A stretch of 64,000 nucleotides of DNA from Lates calcarifer. Its lineage: Eukaryota > Chordata > Actinopteri > Centropomidae. The notes under the pieces are model-generated. The model was not told where the DNA came from and searched no databases. It was given only the letters and a program-made list of their open reading frames with translations. The stretch lies in NCBI RefSeq assembly GCF_001640805.2, contig NC_066852.1, positions 13,914,194-13,978,193 on the forward strand. The letters are read 5' to 3'. Within the stretch, counting starts at the first letter, position 1. Each line of letters starts with the position of its first letter. Positions 50,006 to 63,330 of this stretch are shown here, one piece after another. Position numbers and translations under genes: made by a program.

Positions 50006-53000
50006 GCATACATGTGCACATACCTTGACATGTTTTCACTCACCATCCTGAATCCAAACACAGTCAGTCCCCCCCATCCCATCATTCACAAAACTAATGC
50101 TTAACTAACAAAAAACTATCCAGCGAGTGGACAAAACAACATTTTAGCATCTAAGCAACATCGGTGTGTGCTCAATCTGTTGAGATTTAGACTCTCCAGG
50201 GCGTCCCAAAGGCATGCTAGTCACTTTTAACACCAACACATATCACAGCAAGTAGTCTGTTCCATCACAGCCCATACATGCTGAATCTGGCTTCAGGCCA
50301 CCGCAGGAAGCTGAGTTCACTGTCTCATGTGCAATTCATCCCACATCATTCGGGGACAGAAAATCTATTAATTTATCAGTTGAAAATAATGTGTTGATGT
50401 ATAATTTTAAGAATAAAAGGATGCTTCTGATTAGCTGTGATGTGGACCGCAGTGTCGCTCCAGCTAGAGACTGGCCAGAAAACCAAATGAACAACAGAAA
50501 AAACATCTGAAAGTGATAAAGAATCAGAACATTTTGCACTTTTAGTGAGCTGTAAATTAATTAATGGGCCACTACCAAGAATTTCATAAAACTGTGCTGC
50601 ACATACTGTATTCATTTCCAGAGGACACAACCACAAAGAGTCTATAACCCTGTATTTTACTATTTCAAATTAAGCTCAGTTGTTAAAACAGATATGTTTC
50701 ACTGCAGACATTCTGTGTTGAAATCTTGAGTAAAAACTTTATTTTATTGTTATGCTAATTTAAAACAGTCAGTTTCTACTGGCAATTATTACAGCTTCAA
50801 AGTTGTAGTGAAAAACTAGGCTTTTGTCACTTTGCCATTTTAGATTTTACCATAGACTGGTAAAGTCTTATCTCCTTATAATTGCTGTAAAAAGTTTGGA
50901 AAACACAGGTGAAAAAGTATCAAAAGATGTTATAATACACTTTGACTCATGTTTTGTTCAGTTACCCATCAGTTTTCCAGGTTTTTAAATTCACTTTAAA
51001 CGTAACAGAGAACATGAGTTACACAAATAAACATACACTAGACAGAACAAGAAAAATACTCCTACAGTTTTTTTCTGTTTTCTTCCAGGAACTCTTCATT
51101 ATCTGTTCTACGTAAGTAAAACATTACAGTGCTACTTTGAACTACATAAACAACAACTTCCTCCTCTCCTTCTGTGTCCCTCTGTAGTCTGCATAGTAAA
51201 AACAAAACCTACTCATTCCTTCTACGCAAGCGACTAGATAAACACATCTCCAGTGATGCTAAAGGATGTTAGTTGTGGCCGTGGCTGAATGTGGAGCATC
51301 TGTAAGCCGGTCAATTTTATTGATTGGTGTGAGGAAGCGGCAGCAGCAGCCATGTCTGAGAGGAACAGGCCCTCACATCTGCCAAGTGTTCTGTATTTAC
51401 AGGCCACGGGAGAACAGCTTGTCAGGTTCTGTGGATCAAGCCGCTGCTCTATAAGTCATGCCTACTTTTTCAGAATTATCCTCAGTCCTGGGGTCTGGAC
51501 AGACATTCCTCCGAGGCAGCCATCTGATTGCACCAGAATTTCAGGTCTTGTCAGTCAGCGGGTTTGACCTCCCCCCCACCTACAAAAAAAATCAGGATTC
51601 AGGCCAGGCTCTGTGGAGCAAATAGGATGTCGTAATCGAAAAGACACACTTGAAACAAATTGTTGTTAGCATGGATACTGTGATTTTGAAATGCTGCTGA
51701 ATGTGCACCTTTTCCAATTCTTGATTTGAGGCTTTGGCAATAAAACAAAAACTATCTTCAAAAGTTGCCAGATATATATCAGGACTTATGTTTCAACAAC
51801 CGTTTTTGTGTACACCAGCTTCCCACAGCACAAACAAGTAAGTGAAGAAGTTGAATATAATCTCAATGTAAAGGTCAAATTTTTAAATAAATAACACTGA
51901 CCACCGAAATGCAGTCTAAAATTCAGTCGATTAATTATTTTCACAGTCCATGTTAAAGTTTCATCAGCTGAAATGGAGACTGTGTTATTCTTTCTGACAT
52001 CACATCTTACCTCAACGACAGCTGGAGTATGTCAGAGTTTCGGCCTTGTTTTGAAGTTCACCCACAATAATGTTTAGCTCTCGAGGCAGTCGCAGAATCG
52101 TCACTTCACCCACACTGCGTCTTGTTTTTGTTTATTGTCAGGGCCTTTCTTGCGTTAGTGGGCAGCATCCGGTACAGTGGGAAGATCCCTGAGTAAATGG
52201 AAGAGTTTATGTCACGAGCGGATGAACACCCACGCCGCCGTAAGCACGCACCATGCTCTCATGCAGCATCACTGAGCTTTTGGTATTGTATATGTACGCC
52301 ACGGGACTGAGGAGGACTTGAACCCCACGCCTTGAATATCATCCAAGGGAATAATAAATCAAAAGGAATTTCTCATTTCTGATGAATATGCAACTTGATA
52401 CAACACTTCAACAGAAATTTCTATGAGGTTCAGAAATTCCAGTATGAAACAGCAACTAGGTTGCGTGCTTGCAATGCCTCTAAGGAAAGAAACACCTCCA
52501 TGTTTTGGCTGCTGTTATGGCATCTGGGTATTTTCCCTATCATTTCAGCCTGGGCATGTGTGTTTCAATTATTCATGTAATAATTATATTTGGTGACATG
52601 TAAAATGTATACCTGAGCAAAACCTCTGCAACCACTATGAGACACTTTGATAAAAATCTGATTCAAATCTTCAGTTTTCAGATGTATTCATGTGTTTTCT
52701 GATGTAACAACGGGAGCACAGTTTACTGAGCAGCCTTTCTACTCCAACAACCTCCAGTTAATCTGACAGAAGACGAGTAATGTTAGGTGGCTGACACATA
52801 AAACATAAATCAGCTCCCTAATATGTCAGTAATTCATTGCTTTTTGACAACGACTATGCATGGTATGAGTTACTGGCTTTGATATAGTGTGTTCGAGAAG
52901 AGGCAGCTGTTGAGTCCTATCATCAGATTCAGGGGAAAAAAAATGGTTAAAAGATATTTAATAAAATAACTTAGAAAAGTTTCTCAAAGCACGCTTGCTC

Positions 53001-54449
53001 TCTTAATTCATTTTAATCCCGCCGTTCCAATGTGATAAGTGGGCGCACTCAATCAAATCTTTGCAAAAACAACTAAGTTATTGAAAATCAAAACACATCT
53101 CACTTCGTAGGATATCCAGTATAATCTCACTGTGTTATGTGGGACACTTAAGCCCTCAGTGTGAATGAGTGAGGATATTGCTATGTGTGTGGAAGGAAGC
53201 AGCTGTTACACTTGAAAAGCTGAGTGATGTGAGCAGGAGGTGACATGAGGTTTTGCTGTGTGCAGGGCTTTGTTAACTCTTCCAGGGCCCGGGACAAAAC
53301 CTATCTGAGACTTAGTTTAATAGCATAATAAAAGATTCCCTTTCAGGCCCCCATCAGCTGTCCTGGTGGTCTTTTTCCTGATGGTGACTCCAACTGCAGG
53401 TGACTGTCCAGGATTCTCTTTTAACGTTCCAAATAACTAATAAGCACTTCAGTGTTTGTTAATACTTTCAAAGAGAAAAAAATATTACCTAAAACTTATT
53501 GTGCATGATGCATCATAAAGGCTCGCTTGCACTGAGTCAGTAATAATTTGCGGTTGCTTGGAAGTCCAGTGCGAAGAGCCAGCTCACTGAGAATAGGTCT
53601 GTGAGTAAACTATTGTTCACCCACATCAAACAAAATCCCTGCTCCTCCTATTACTTTGCATTTTTCAGAATAGGACGTGAGCAACCCTGAGTGTCTTTGG
53701 GCCTTTCAAAGTTTTCTTTGAGTGCAAGAAGAACATATACTTACCATTCCACTGCTTAAAGCTCAGGAGCAGCAGTACTATAGTTTGGTTGCCACAGCTG
53801 TCTCTCATCCTAAACCTCCCATTACTCCATCACGCTTCTTCCTTTTGTTGGTGATTTTGCAACTTGGTGCTCATCTCATCATGTGTGTGCTGGGGGTGAA
53901 TAAGTTCTTTTCCTGGGGATTCTGCATGAGTAACTGGCACGGAGTTACCGTCACCAGCGTTGAAGCCACTTTCCTTTGGAGTGCGCAGGTGTGAGCTGTG
54001 GACGGAATGGATCTCACTTTAATCACAGATATACTCACAGTGAACTCATCCTTTAGTATACAGTGGGCCCTAACAAAACAGCAGTGCTCCTCTGCCTGTT
54101 TTCAGGACGTACAGCGAGTGTGGGTGGTGTGTGTATATAAGAGTGAAGGAGGGCTGCGGCACACACATACAAGCAAGCTGTGTGCTCTCTGGCTTTTGGG
54201 GGAACAGCAGTGGGAAAACCTTTAGTCCTAGCAGCTGGCCACTACTGTAGCTGTGAGCACAAGACCCAAATAAGGACCTGTGGTATACATCTTCTGTATC
54301 TGGTACAAGGTTGCAAAGTCTGCCCTTTCTCAGAAATGAGGGCCAGCTGTTGAAGACGAAGGACAATGAAGACACATGGATACTTCACATTTTGTCCTTT
54401 TAAAGTGATTAAATTATCTAGTAATATATGGTTATAAATAGAAATTAAG

Positions 54450-54465
54450 TTTTTTTTTTTTTTTT
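54450..54465. repeat. poly-T homopolymer (16 T)
   Basis: Uninterrupted T run in intron 3 without other retroposon features. Confidence 0.85.
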
Positions 54466-57400
54466 AACCAAACCAGCAAGTTTTGCTGCTTCTTGTGTCC
54501 TAAAGTTTGTATCCTATAACATACATTTTCCCCATGGTGGGGTGTGTGTTTGATGAAGTTTATTCATTTTTATGGATCATCTTCATTGCTTCTTGAACAA
54601 CTTTACAAGTAGTTCACATTAAAAACTCACTAATTTCATGAAAATAATTAATTTCTCATTTGCTCAGTTCATACATTTGGTCACTTTATCAAACATTACT
54701 GTCCCTGAACAAGAAGCGCAAGCATGCTCCTTCACACCAGTAACATGCCTCAAATACTACAATTCTATGCTGATTACACTGTAGAAGTGGAAGATGTGAA
54801 TGAACTCTAGGAGGCACATGATGAAAAGTGCATTTACACAGATAATTCAAGCTGTTCCTCGGGTTCAAATGTGACACACTCAGGTCACAAATTTGCTTCT
54901 CTGACTTTTACCGACAGTGCTGCTGTTTGTCAGTTGAGTTTAGGAAAAAGCTGGCACCAGGTTGAGTGGCTCTATGGTGGATGACCAAATGTCCCAGAGA
55001 CATGTGGCTGATTTTCCTTTTTACCAAAATGGTGATTTGAATCTAAGGAAGGGCAGGGTATGGTGCGATGCATACAGGAGGACTAGTGTTATTTGTGATT
55101 TATTTCTGCAACCCTGCAGGAATAAATTCACAGTACCACATTTCATGCAGATATTGCCCCAACTCACTCTGTGCTGTTCTTTTGTGACCATAGTGACCAT
55201 GCATACCAGTTAAGAGAGATGCCAGCTCAAGAATGCAAGCAACAGGCATCCTCAGACTCAAAACAAGGATGCAACAGCAGCTGGAACACCACGCTGAGCC
55301 TGAGCTGCTTCCGAAAAAGCAAGCAGGGAGCAGCCCTGTCTGGACCTGTGCCGCGGAAAACACCATGTGTCACTTTGTTGCCAACTGCACACATACTGGT
55401 GCCCGCCAGCAGCCGCACCAGCACCCGCACCGTACCCTGCCCTTCCTAAGTGCACTTTGCTTCTTTTGCAGTGCATGAGCAGCTGTTGTGCAATCGCACA
55501 CTGGGCTGCTCTTTGATTTCACTTCAGTGCTGAGACGATTGAGGCAGGCAAGACCAGGCATATCAGCTATGTGACTGAAAAATGGTAAGAGGAGACAAGA
55601 ATATAAAAGAAGACACACTGGTTGTGGCAGTGGCAGTCTTGCTGGAGAGTGGGTGGTAGATTAATGTTCCTGGCAGGCTCCATTTTGTTCATTTCTAAAC
55701 ATTCCTGTTTCATACTGAAGGTGTTTGAATTGTGGATAATTTTCTATTGAAAAAAAGCTTTAAGTGCACTCTTATTCATAATGGGTCCTTTCGTGCGTCC
55801 TACCTACAGTAAATAGTAATTTAATTCCTCTTTGGGTATTTGACATGAAATCTCTCTTGCTCATTTTGAACCCTGTACAAAATGCTTGAAGACACAGATG
55901 CTGGATATTGATTGGGTGTGCCTATACTGTATGTGTTGAAGTAGGTGCGTGCTTGTTTTTTGTTGGCTTTGGCAAGCTGAAATATTTTCCAACTTAAGAT
56001 CCTGTCGACAAATCTTCGTTTCTCAACCCTGTTTTACTCCTGTATCTATGTATCTCTCCCTTTTTTTTTTTGGCCTTTCTTCTCATTTGTTTCTGTTTTT
56101 CCTCTTTCTTTCTTTCATCGCTGCCACATTTGTCTGGACTTGAGCTCCTGTCAAAATATGGTTGGGCTCTAAATCTGAAAATGAAAACATGTATTGTATG
56201 CCATTTATTATATAATCAGCACAATTCTAATAACAAAGTATTAGTCTTTCATGAATATAAAAACCAATTTCTACATGTTGCAGATCTTCTTTGTAGCCTA
56301 TTGTAGGGCTGCAAGTAAGGGCCAGACATTTATCTCGCTTTGCTATTGGTGCAATTTGTCTCCAACGTTTTTATAGATCTTTAATACAACAATTCGCTGC
56401 CACCAGCTCACAACCACAAATAAAGTATTTCTTCTTTTCTCTCATGCGTGCATCATCTTAACCCTCAATGCACATCCTCTTTCATCACATTAGACCGAGC
56501 TGTCGGCAGCTTCATATTCACCTAAAACCACACATCCCAATTTGGTCTTTTGTACTTTTTCCTTATCTGTTTATCTTGTTTATTCATTCCATCCAGAACA
56601 GAGATAGTCTTAGCAGAATTGCACAAAGGAACATAATACAATCCACACAAGTGTAGCAAGAATGCATGCAATATGAATTGGCCTCTAGTATAGAGATAAA
56701 AGATCTCGGTCCCAGCAGTAACAGGAGACATGTCAGACATTCCCTGCCAAGAGTTGGGAGGTGAGGTGAGGGGAGGAGGAGCGGGGGGACACTCAGAGCC
56801 TTTTTTCTGGTACATAAAACTGACTTGTGGAAAAGCATGTCTGGGTGGCAGAGCTATTACAGATACCAACCTCTTTATGTGTCTGCTGAAGGGTCTGTAC
56901 TTAAGACATTTATCACTTTCCCATCTGATTTTTATGGCCTGACTTTAATTTTTCTCCTTGTTTGAATCGTGATGATTTACATGATCTGATTTAAAGCCCC
57001 TGTGTGGTATTGCCATATAGTGCCACCTGTTGACACATTACAACCCAACTACTATTTATCTCGTATATATATATTTATTCATCAGTGTTTTGCAAGAATC
57101 AGAGGCTATAAAAAGTTAGTTTACATTTGTAACTTAATCAGAAAACTTAGTCTACATTGGTAAAATATTAATACATTTACATGTCTGATAAGTTGTTGGA
57201 TGAGAATTTTGATTTTTGGACCTTTGTGTCTCTTTATCTACCAGGCTGCACTACAGAAATGCATTACTGTCAGAGATGGACCTGGTCTGCACACTGTTCT
57301 TGCTCACTGACATGCTCCCAAATAGGCTACATAATTTATACTTTTTGTCTTGATAACATTGCTTTTAAGAGTGAAAACACAAAGCCATAACAAAGTCCAG

Positions 57401-60400
57401 ATGGAACTGATCCACCGCTGGTTGAATAACTGCCTTGGCTTTCCCCCTGCACAGAATCAGGTTCTGTCTTGTGTTTTGAGATGAATTTCTGTTCGATTGC
57501 AGTGCAGAAGCGAAAGAGATTAAGCCAAGCTGAAGTAAATTATCAACATTTGTCATAAATTAAAGGAACATGCGTATAACTCCGCACCATAGACAGGCCA
57601 ATTGAAAATATATTTCATTACACAATTTGGCGTTTCAGGCTGGGTCGCAAGGGCTAGGATTCAGTGCGAGCACTTTTCTGTTTGCTGCACATGCACAGGG
57701 TGCCTCGAGAGGAAAAAACTGTGCAATAGGGACCTCTCTTTTCGTTTTTACGATTTTCCTAGAATCCTTTGGAGAGCGTGGAAAGACAGGCATGTTTATG
57801 AAGGTTTCCAGATGGTCCTGCTTGCACCCCCAGCTTTCCTTTTCAGTTCTTGGGCCATGAAGGATTAATCAAAGTCAGTGGCAAGGGCTGATGGCTAAAC
57901 ACTGTGGCTCTCACTAACCCAGAGGAAACCTCTCTTCAGGTCCAACTCAGATTCAGCCCCTGGGCTACAGGACCAAGGAAAGTTGAAACCTGAGATTAAG
58001 AAAAACTAAGCAAACTTAACTAAACCTCAGCCACGTAAGTGCAGATGAATGAACTCTGCCCCTAACTCTGTTTAGCAGAGCAGCTGATCTCCTTCTTGGG
58101 TTAGAGGAATTCGTCTCCCAACATCCAGGCAAGGAAAGCAGAATCAACCTTGACGAATACACCTGAACTCTGGTCCCCTTTGTGAGGTCGGGGATTGTGC
58201 TGCTTTAATGTAGACAGACAGCACCATATGGCAAGACAAAGAAATGCTCCAGAACAAATTGATGGAAGTTGAGTTATTTAGACTTTGGTATCTATGCATT
58301 CTCAGTTACATGTAAAGATTTCAATTAATGGAGTTTGGTGTCATTTTGGCCTCGACTTGAATCAATTCTTAGTGATTGAATGCATTCTCACCGTAATGCA
58401 AGGTGAGTAGAAAATATCCAGACTGGGCTAAGGTTTCTCTTTTATCAACCATTTTTAGCCTCACCATTACTGTCTTGCCTCTTGGGGATAGATGTAGATA
58501 AAAGTGCTGTCTCCAGAAAGATGAGAACCAATAAAAAACACACAGAAGCGGAGTTAGAACAAAACTGCTAATTTCCAAATAAGACAAAGTTATTTTTGTT
58601 AATAGGGCTGCTGTCTGTTGTCCTTCCATTAATTATCACTTCAAACATTATATAGAGAAACAATCCTTTAGTTGACAAGACTGACCGAAGCAGGTGGAAC
58701 AGAGATCTCAAGTGACAGAATATGTGTCTTGATTGGTTTGTAAGATACATTGCTTGAATTACTCTGGTTTTGCAAGTATTCCTACAGTGTATGCAACGAC
58801 ATCAGTATTTGTTACTGATGCATGACAGTGCATTGTACTGTCTGTTTTTTTTATTTTTTGTTTTTTTCCCTTTATTTGACACGTGCAAAAACACTGTCAC
58901 TCTTACCCGGCTGAGCAGCTGTTCTACATGGCAATGATGACTGCGTACAGCATTCACTACACATGTTATTATACCAACTGTCAACGGAAATTGCTGTGGT
59001 CTGTTCGCAGCAGCCTCACAAGATGATAACAGATGAGTCCACTTCAGATCAGCCAATTGGATTCAATGCTATTCATTTACAATAACTTGCTTGGACAAAA
59101 CAATACAATACAGTATAATACAAAAGCAAAGTAACATATAAACTCATGTCATCACATCAGCTACCCTCCGTCCCTGCACAGAATCCTCCCCACACAACAG
59201 CTGCCTGATTTTAGATGCGAATTAAACAAATGCAATGGCATTTAAAGAATTAAAAAACACTACCCACTGAGCAATATAAAGCCTCTCAGCTGACACAGAC
59301 CACATACAGTCAAACACATATTGTGAAAAGACATATACAGTATGGTTCTTTGAAAGATTACAGCCAGTAGTTATGTGTGTAACCCTGGTTCACTCAGAAA
59401 CAACGTAAAAAAAATTGAACATAAAGCTCATAGTTGGTAGTCCAATCAATGCAACATGTTGAAAGGACACCTAGCTATCATCATTGATAACATTAAATTT
59501 AAACACTGGAAGAATTTCTGTAAAATTCTGCACCAATTTATTCTTATGTGTCATGTGATAGTTAAATAATACTTGCTATTATCAAAGAAAAATGTAGTGG
59601 CAGACTTTTGGATTTGTCATACTCAGTTGAAGACAGTGTATCACCATTAAGTCTACACTCATTTACAGAGGAAATGTATTCCCACAAAGTCTTTTAAGTT
59701 TTATTACAAACACACTACGATAATTTAAATATCACTTTGTATCAACATCATACACCCCTTCTCTGTTTGTATGTGTATCTCTAACCATGTCAATAATTTT
59801 TTGGGCCTTGTCATTAGTTTTAATCTCAAGTAAACATGTGGTTCAGCCTGAGTAAACACTCTATTGGCTGAACCAAATCACCTCAGAAAGAAAACACTGT
59901 ACTTGTTTCATCACTTGGACAGGATCTGTATCTACTTCTCCTTGTATGGGTTGTTCTGGTGGGTGTGGAAAAAAACTACTACCAGCAACATCTGTGGTGG
60001 CTCTGTCACTCTTCTAATTTTCTGGTTTGTCATTTTAAAGTGCAGTATAAGACTGAAGGGACTGAAAGAAGCTATGTGGGTCTCTTGAACTTGGTTAGAT
60101 TGAGAGCAGGGTGAGACTCAAGCCTCTTGATTTCAAAGAAAGCATGAGAAAGCATTTAAAATGCACAAATTGGGTATGTAGGTCAGTATATGACTTTCAA
60201 ATTTATAACATAATAATATTGATTCAGAATAAAGATTTTTCAGTGGAATGTAGTTCACTGGTATGGCAAAACATTACATAGGAACATCAATCATCATATG
60301 TTTATGTCTGACTTGAAGAGACATTTGGATAATGCATCATCCAGTCAGCAATGGACAACTCTCAAATCCCACTTTTATGTGCCCGTTTAGTTTACTTACA

Positions 60401-60704
60401 TTTAGTTCACCATTTAGAGCCTACTGAGCTCAGTGAGAGAGAAGAACAAAACCTGTCTCGTCTGGCTCAAGACATTTACAAGCCACCAATGCTCAACACA
60501 GCAAATATGTAGTTCAGCCCTGATCAAGAAAATTTGCAAAGTGCAGAGCTGAGGGACTATGTTTTTCAGAACTGCTGCTGAAATTATGTTCACTAGCAAA
60601 CATTTTAGTGTAGGAAATACTACATTTATGTACTGCACACAAATTGTATGGAGGAGGTTGCGTTGTATGGTATGCATACACAATGCAGTACGTTGATGGC
60701 AGAG

Positions 60705-60860
60705 GCTGGGGTTCACATCCTTATTTCCTCATGTGGTCATTTTTAGAGCAGCAAAAGCACAGTGGTTAAGGTTAGGGAAGATTGTGGATTTGATTCAAAG
60801 TTAACAAAACAAACACATCTTGTCCTCTGAGTGACTTTTGACTGTTTTGATATTTAATTC
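60705..60860 (-). repeat. diverged relative of the intron 1 dispersed repeat (copy C)
   Basis: In the same order as copy B on the plus strand it has gggttcacatcc, then gtggttaaggttagggaaga, then acacatcttgtcctctgagtg, matching copy B's gtttcacatcc, tagttaaggtgagggtaaga and gacatgttgtgtctgaagtc. Similarity is weaker than between copies A and B. Confidence 0.4.
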
Positions 60861-63064
60861 AGAGCACAGTTTTAATTATAGTTTGAATATGCTTTAGTTG
60901 CTATCAGTGGGTGTAGTGGACATTGGTTGGAGAAAATAAAATACATGAAAATACTCATTAAGTTAATAGAAGATATGTTCAAGATGTCATTATATTTACT
61001 TCAAAACAAATTTGGTGTCACAAGTTACTATATTAGTATATAAGCATAATTTTTAAAAGGCAGGGTTGCATAACAATGACAATAAGGATTATGTATTTTT
61101 GAAATTTCCTGCTGACACACACACTTGGGTTCATTTTGACCTGTGGGTGGTTCGCAACAACAGATCCAGTGGCCGGTTACAGTATAAATTATAATGGGCA
61201 TTCAGCTTGACTCTGCTACTGGCTGCAGATGAAGATGAGAAGCATCGACAGACTCTCGTACAGAAAGGCTGTGGCATCTCAGGGTCTTGCCCGGATATTT
61301 TACTGCTGCTCAGCAGGTTTTTACATACTTTTGTCAAGGTTTACAAGTTTATTATAAAAACTGAAGTGGGTGCACATGTGTGATTTATAGATGCTTGGTG
61401 CATTAGTTTAGTCGTAGTTCCCTCCCTTTGGCCTCCAGCTGTTTGAATCAAAGTAGCCGTGCTTTAAACTTGACATGAGAATCTGAATTGTTGAATCTCT
61501 ATTTGCTGATATTGATAGTTCCTGGTGCCTTCAGTATTTGTCTAATATGTACAAAAGGTTTTCTTACATAGGCTGTCCACATTACCCAGACTCTAGCCTT
61601 GAAAATGATGAATATAATCAGTATTTAATATAGATTTTTAAGTTAATTATGTTTACAGATTACAGTTTTACTGTGTCTTGGCCCTGTCTGCTGTTATATC
61701 CAGCAAGTTGTATTGTGAGATTTTATTGTCAGTGTACATCTGTTTTGTAATTATGTATTTCTGAGCTTGGGAAAAAAAAGGACTGAAACCAAGTTTGTAC
61801 AAGACGTTCTGAAACCAGAACTTTTCTTCTCTCCTCTGTGTTACAACAGTGTTGTCTGCTATGGGGGAGTAATTGGAGGACACAAAAGAAAGGAGGGAGG
61901 ACAGCAGAGAAAAAGAGGAGAGGAGAAGAAAATTGGGACACTTAACTGTGCAGTGTCATAGATTGGATGTCAGTTGATGACTGCAGGCCAATAAATGTTC
62001 CCAAATGGATTGTTTTTGTTAGTGTTGGGATACATGCCATCTTTGAAGCCACTGAAAGCTAGTCGCAGCAGTTACTTGAATGTTGCTTCAAGTAACTGAT
62101 TTAGGGGGAGGAAAGTCTTGGTGCTCTGAAGGTTTGGTGTATCTCTGTGCCTGTGTGATTCCTTACATCTATAATGACTTGTGATCATTTTCTCAAAGTT
62201 ATAAAAAATGTTGAATTGTCCAAGGAAAACTCACTTTTAAGGAATATGTATCTGCTCCTTCTAGAAGCTTTTGAACACAGGCAGTTGGTGTTTGTTGTTT
62301 AGACAAGTAGAGAATGTGTGGGCTCTCCACCTGCGAACGTTCAGCTGGATGGCAACACAAAACAACTTGTGGAGACTGGTGCTACAGCTGTATGAGCCTA
62401 AAGCCAAGTCTGTAGCTTTGAGGTTCCTCACAAACTGTGGTTAATTATCCTGTATTGATGCACTGACCAACATTTCATCACTCAAAAAAAGGATTCAAGT
62501 TCAAATTTTCCCTCTTTCCAGGTAGTTTAAATTGGTTTGTTTTCACTTGGCCATTAAAACGAACTCATGCATTCTCGTGGGTTGTAAAAAAAAAAAAAAA
62601 GAAAACATGTATCACATTGAAGGTATTGTACCTTAATGTGATTTCAGATCATTTCATACCCAAATTTCATGCAAATCTGGTCAAGAGAGTGCAGTTGGCT
62701 AGTGGCCTGCTGAATGTTTAATGAACCAGAGAAATGTTAATATAGAGATGAGTGCCCATGGAGCTGTAGTCTAAAAAGGAATCTGTGACCCTGAAATAGA
62801 CAAAAGTAGATTGTGGTCAATTAGAATATAATTGGAGTTCCAAGAGGATAAGCATTGGATCATATAGTGCTTTTCTGATGACAACAAAATAAAGAGAATC
62901 ATTATGAGGTGTTGCGATAAGCTAATTTAGGGCAATGATCACCTGAACTAAGCTGTATTCTCAAAAAGAGCAGGCTACAGACATGATCTTCTAGACTGAA
63001 AATAGAGTGAGTGCAGTGAAACGGATTTGGTATGACCAGCAGTAGCCTCATAAACTTTGACAGC

Positions 63065-63330
63065 AGTACAGGTCCAGGGTTCAAATATCAGCCTTGATCC
63101 TTTCTGTGTGAAGTTTACATGTTCTCCCACCACCTTGTGTGGGTTTTCTCTGGGTCGTCTGTTTTCCACCCACAGTCCGCCCACATGTAAGCCAGGTGGA
63201 CTGGAGATTATGTGCGAGAATAACTGTCTGTGTGTTAGCCCGCCCCGCGGAGGACTGATGAGCTGTCCAGGACGTTCCCCTCCCTTCCACCAGTGCACCC
63301 TGGGATAGGCTGCTGCCCCAGATAGAGATT
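63065..63330. repeat. common teleost interspersed repeat
   Basis: The series gggttcaaat, tttctgtgtgaagtttacat, gttctcccaccacc, gtgggttttctctgggt, ccacccacagtccgcccaca and tgcaccctgggataggctgc follows a very abundant fish repeat that I remember with the same ordered blocks (a tttctgtgtggagtttgcatg block, and near the end ctgggataggctcc). It is clearly diverged. I do not assign it to a class from sequence alone. Confidence 0.75.

Noticed and set aside
52295..52345. tRNA-like B box (ggttcaagtcc) on the minus strand
   Set aside because: No A box at the right distance, no cloverleaf and no terminator; at most a fragment of a tRNA-derived SINE.
55171..55480. GC-balanced stretch with overlapping 70-90 codon frames on both strands
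   Set aside because: Frames on both strands are similar in length, none resembles a known protein, and no convincing exon boundaries were found.
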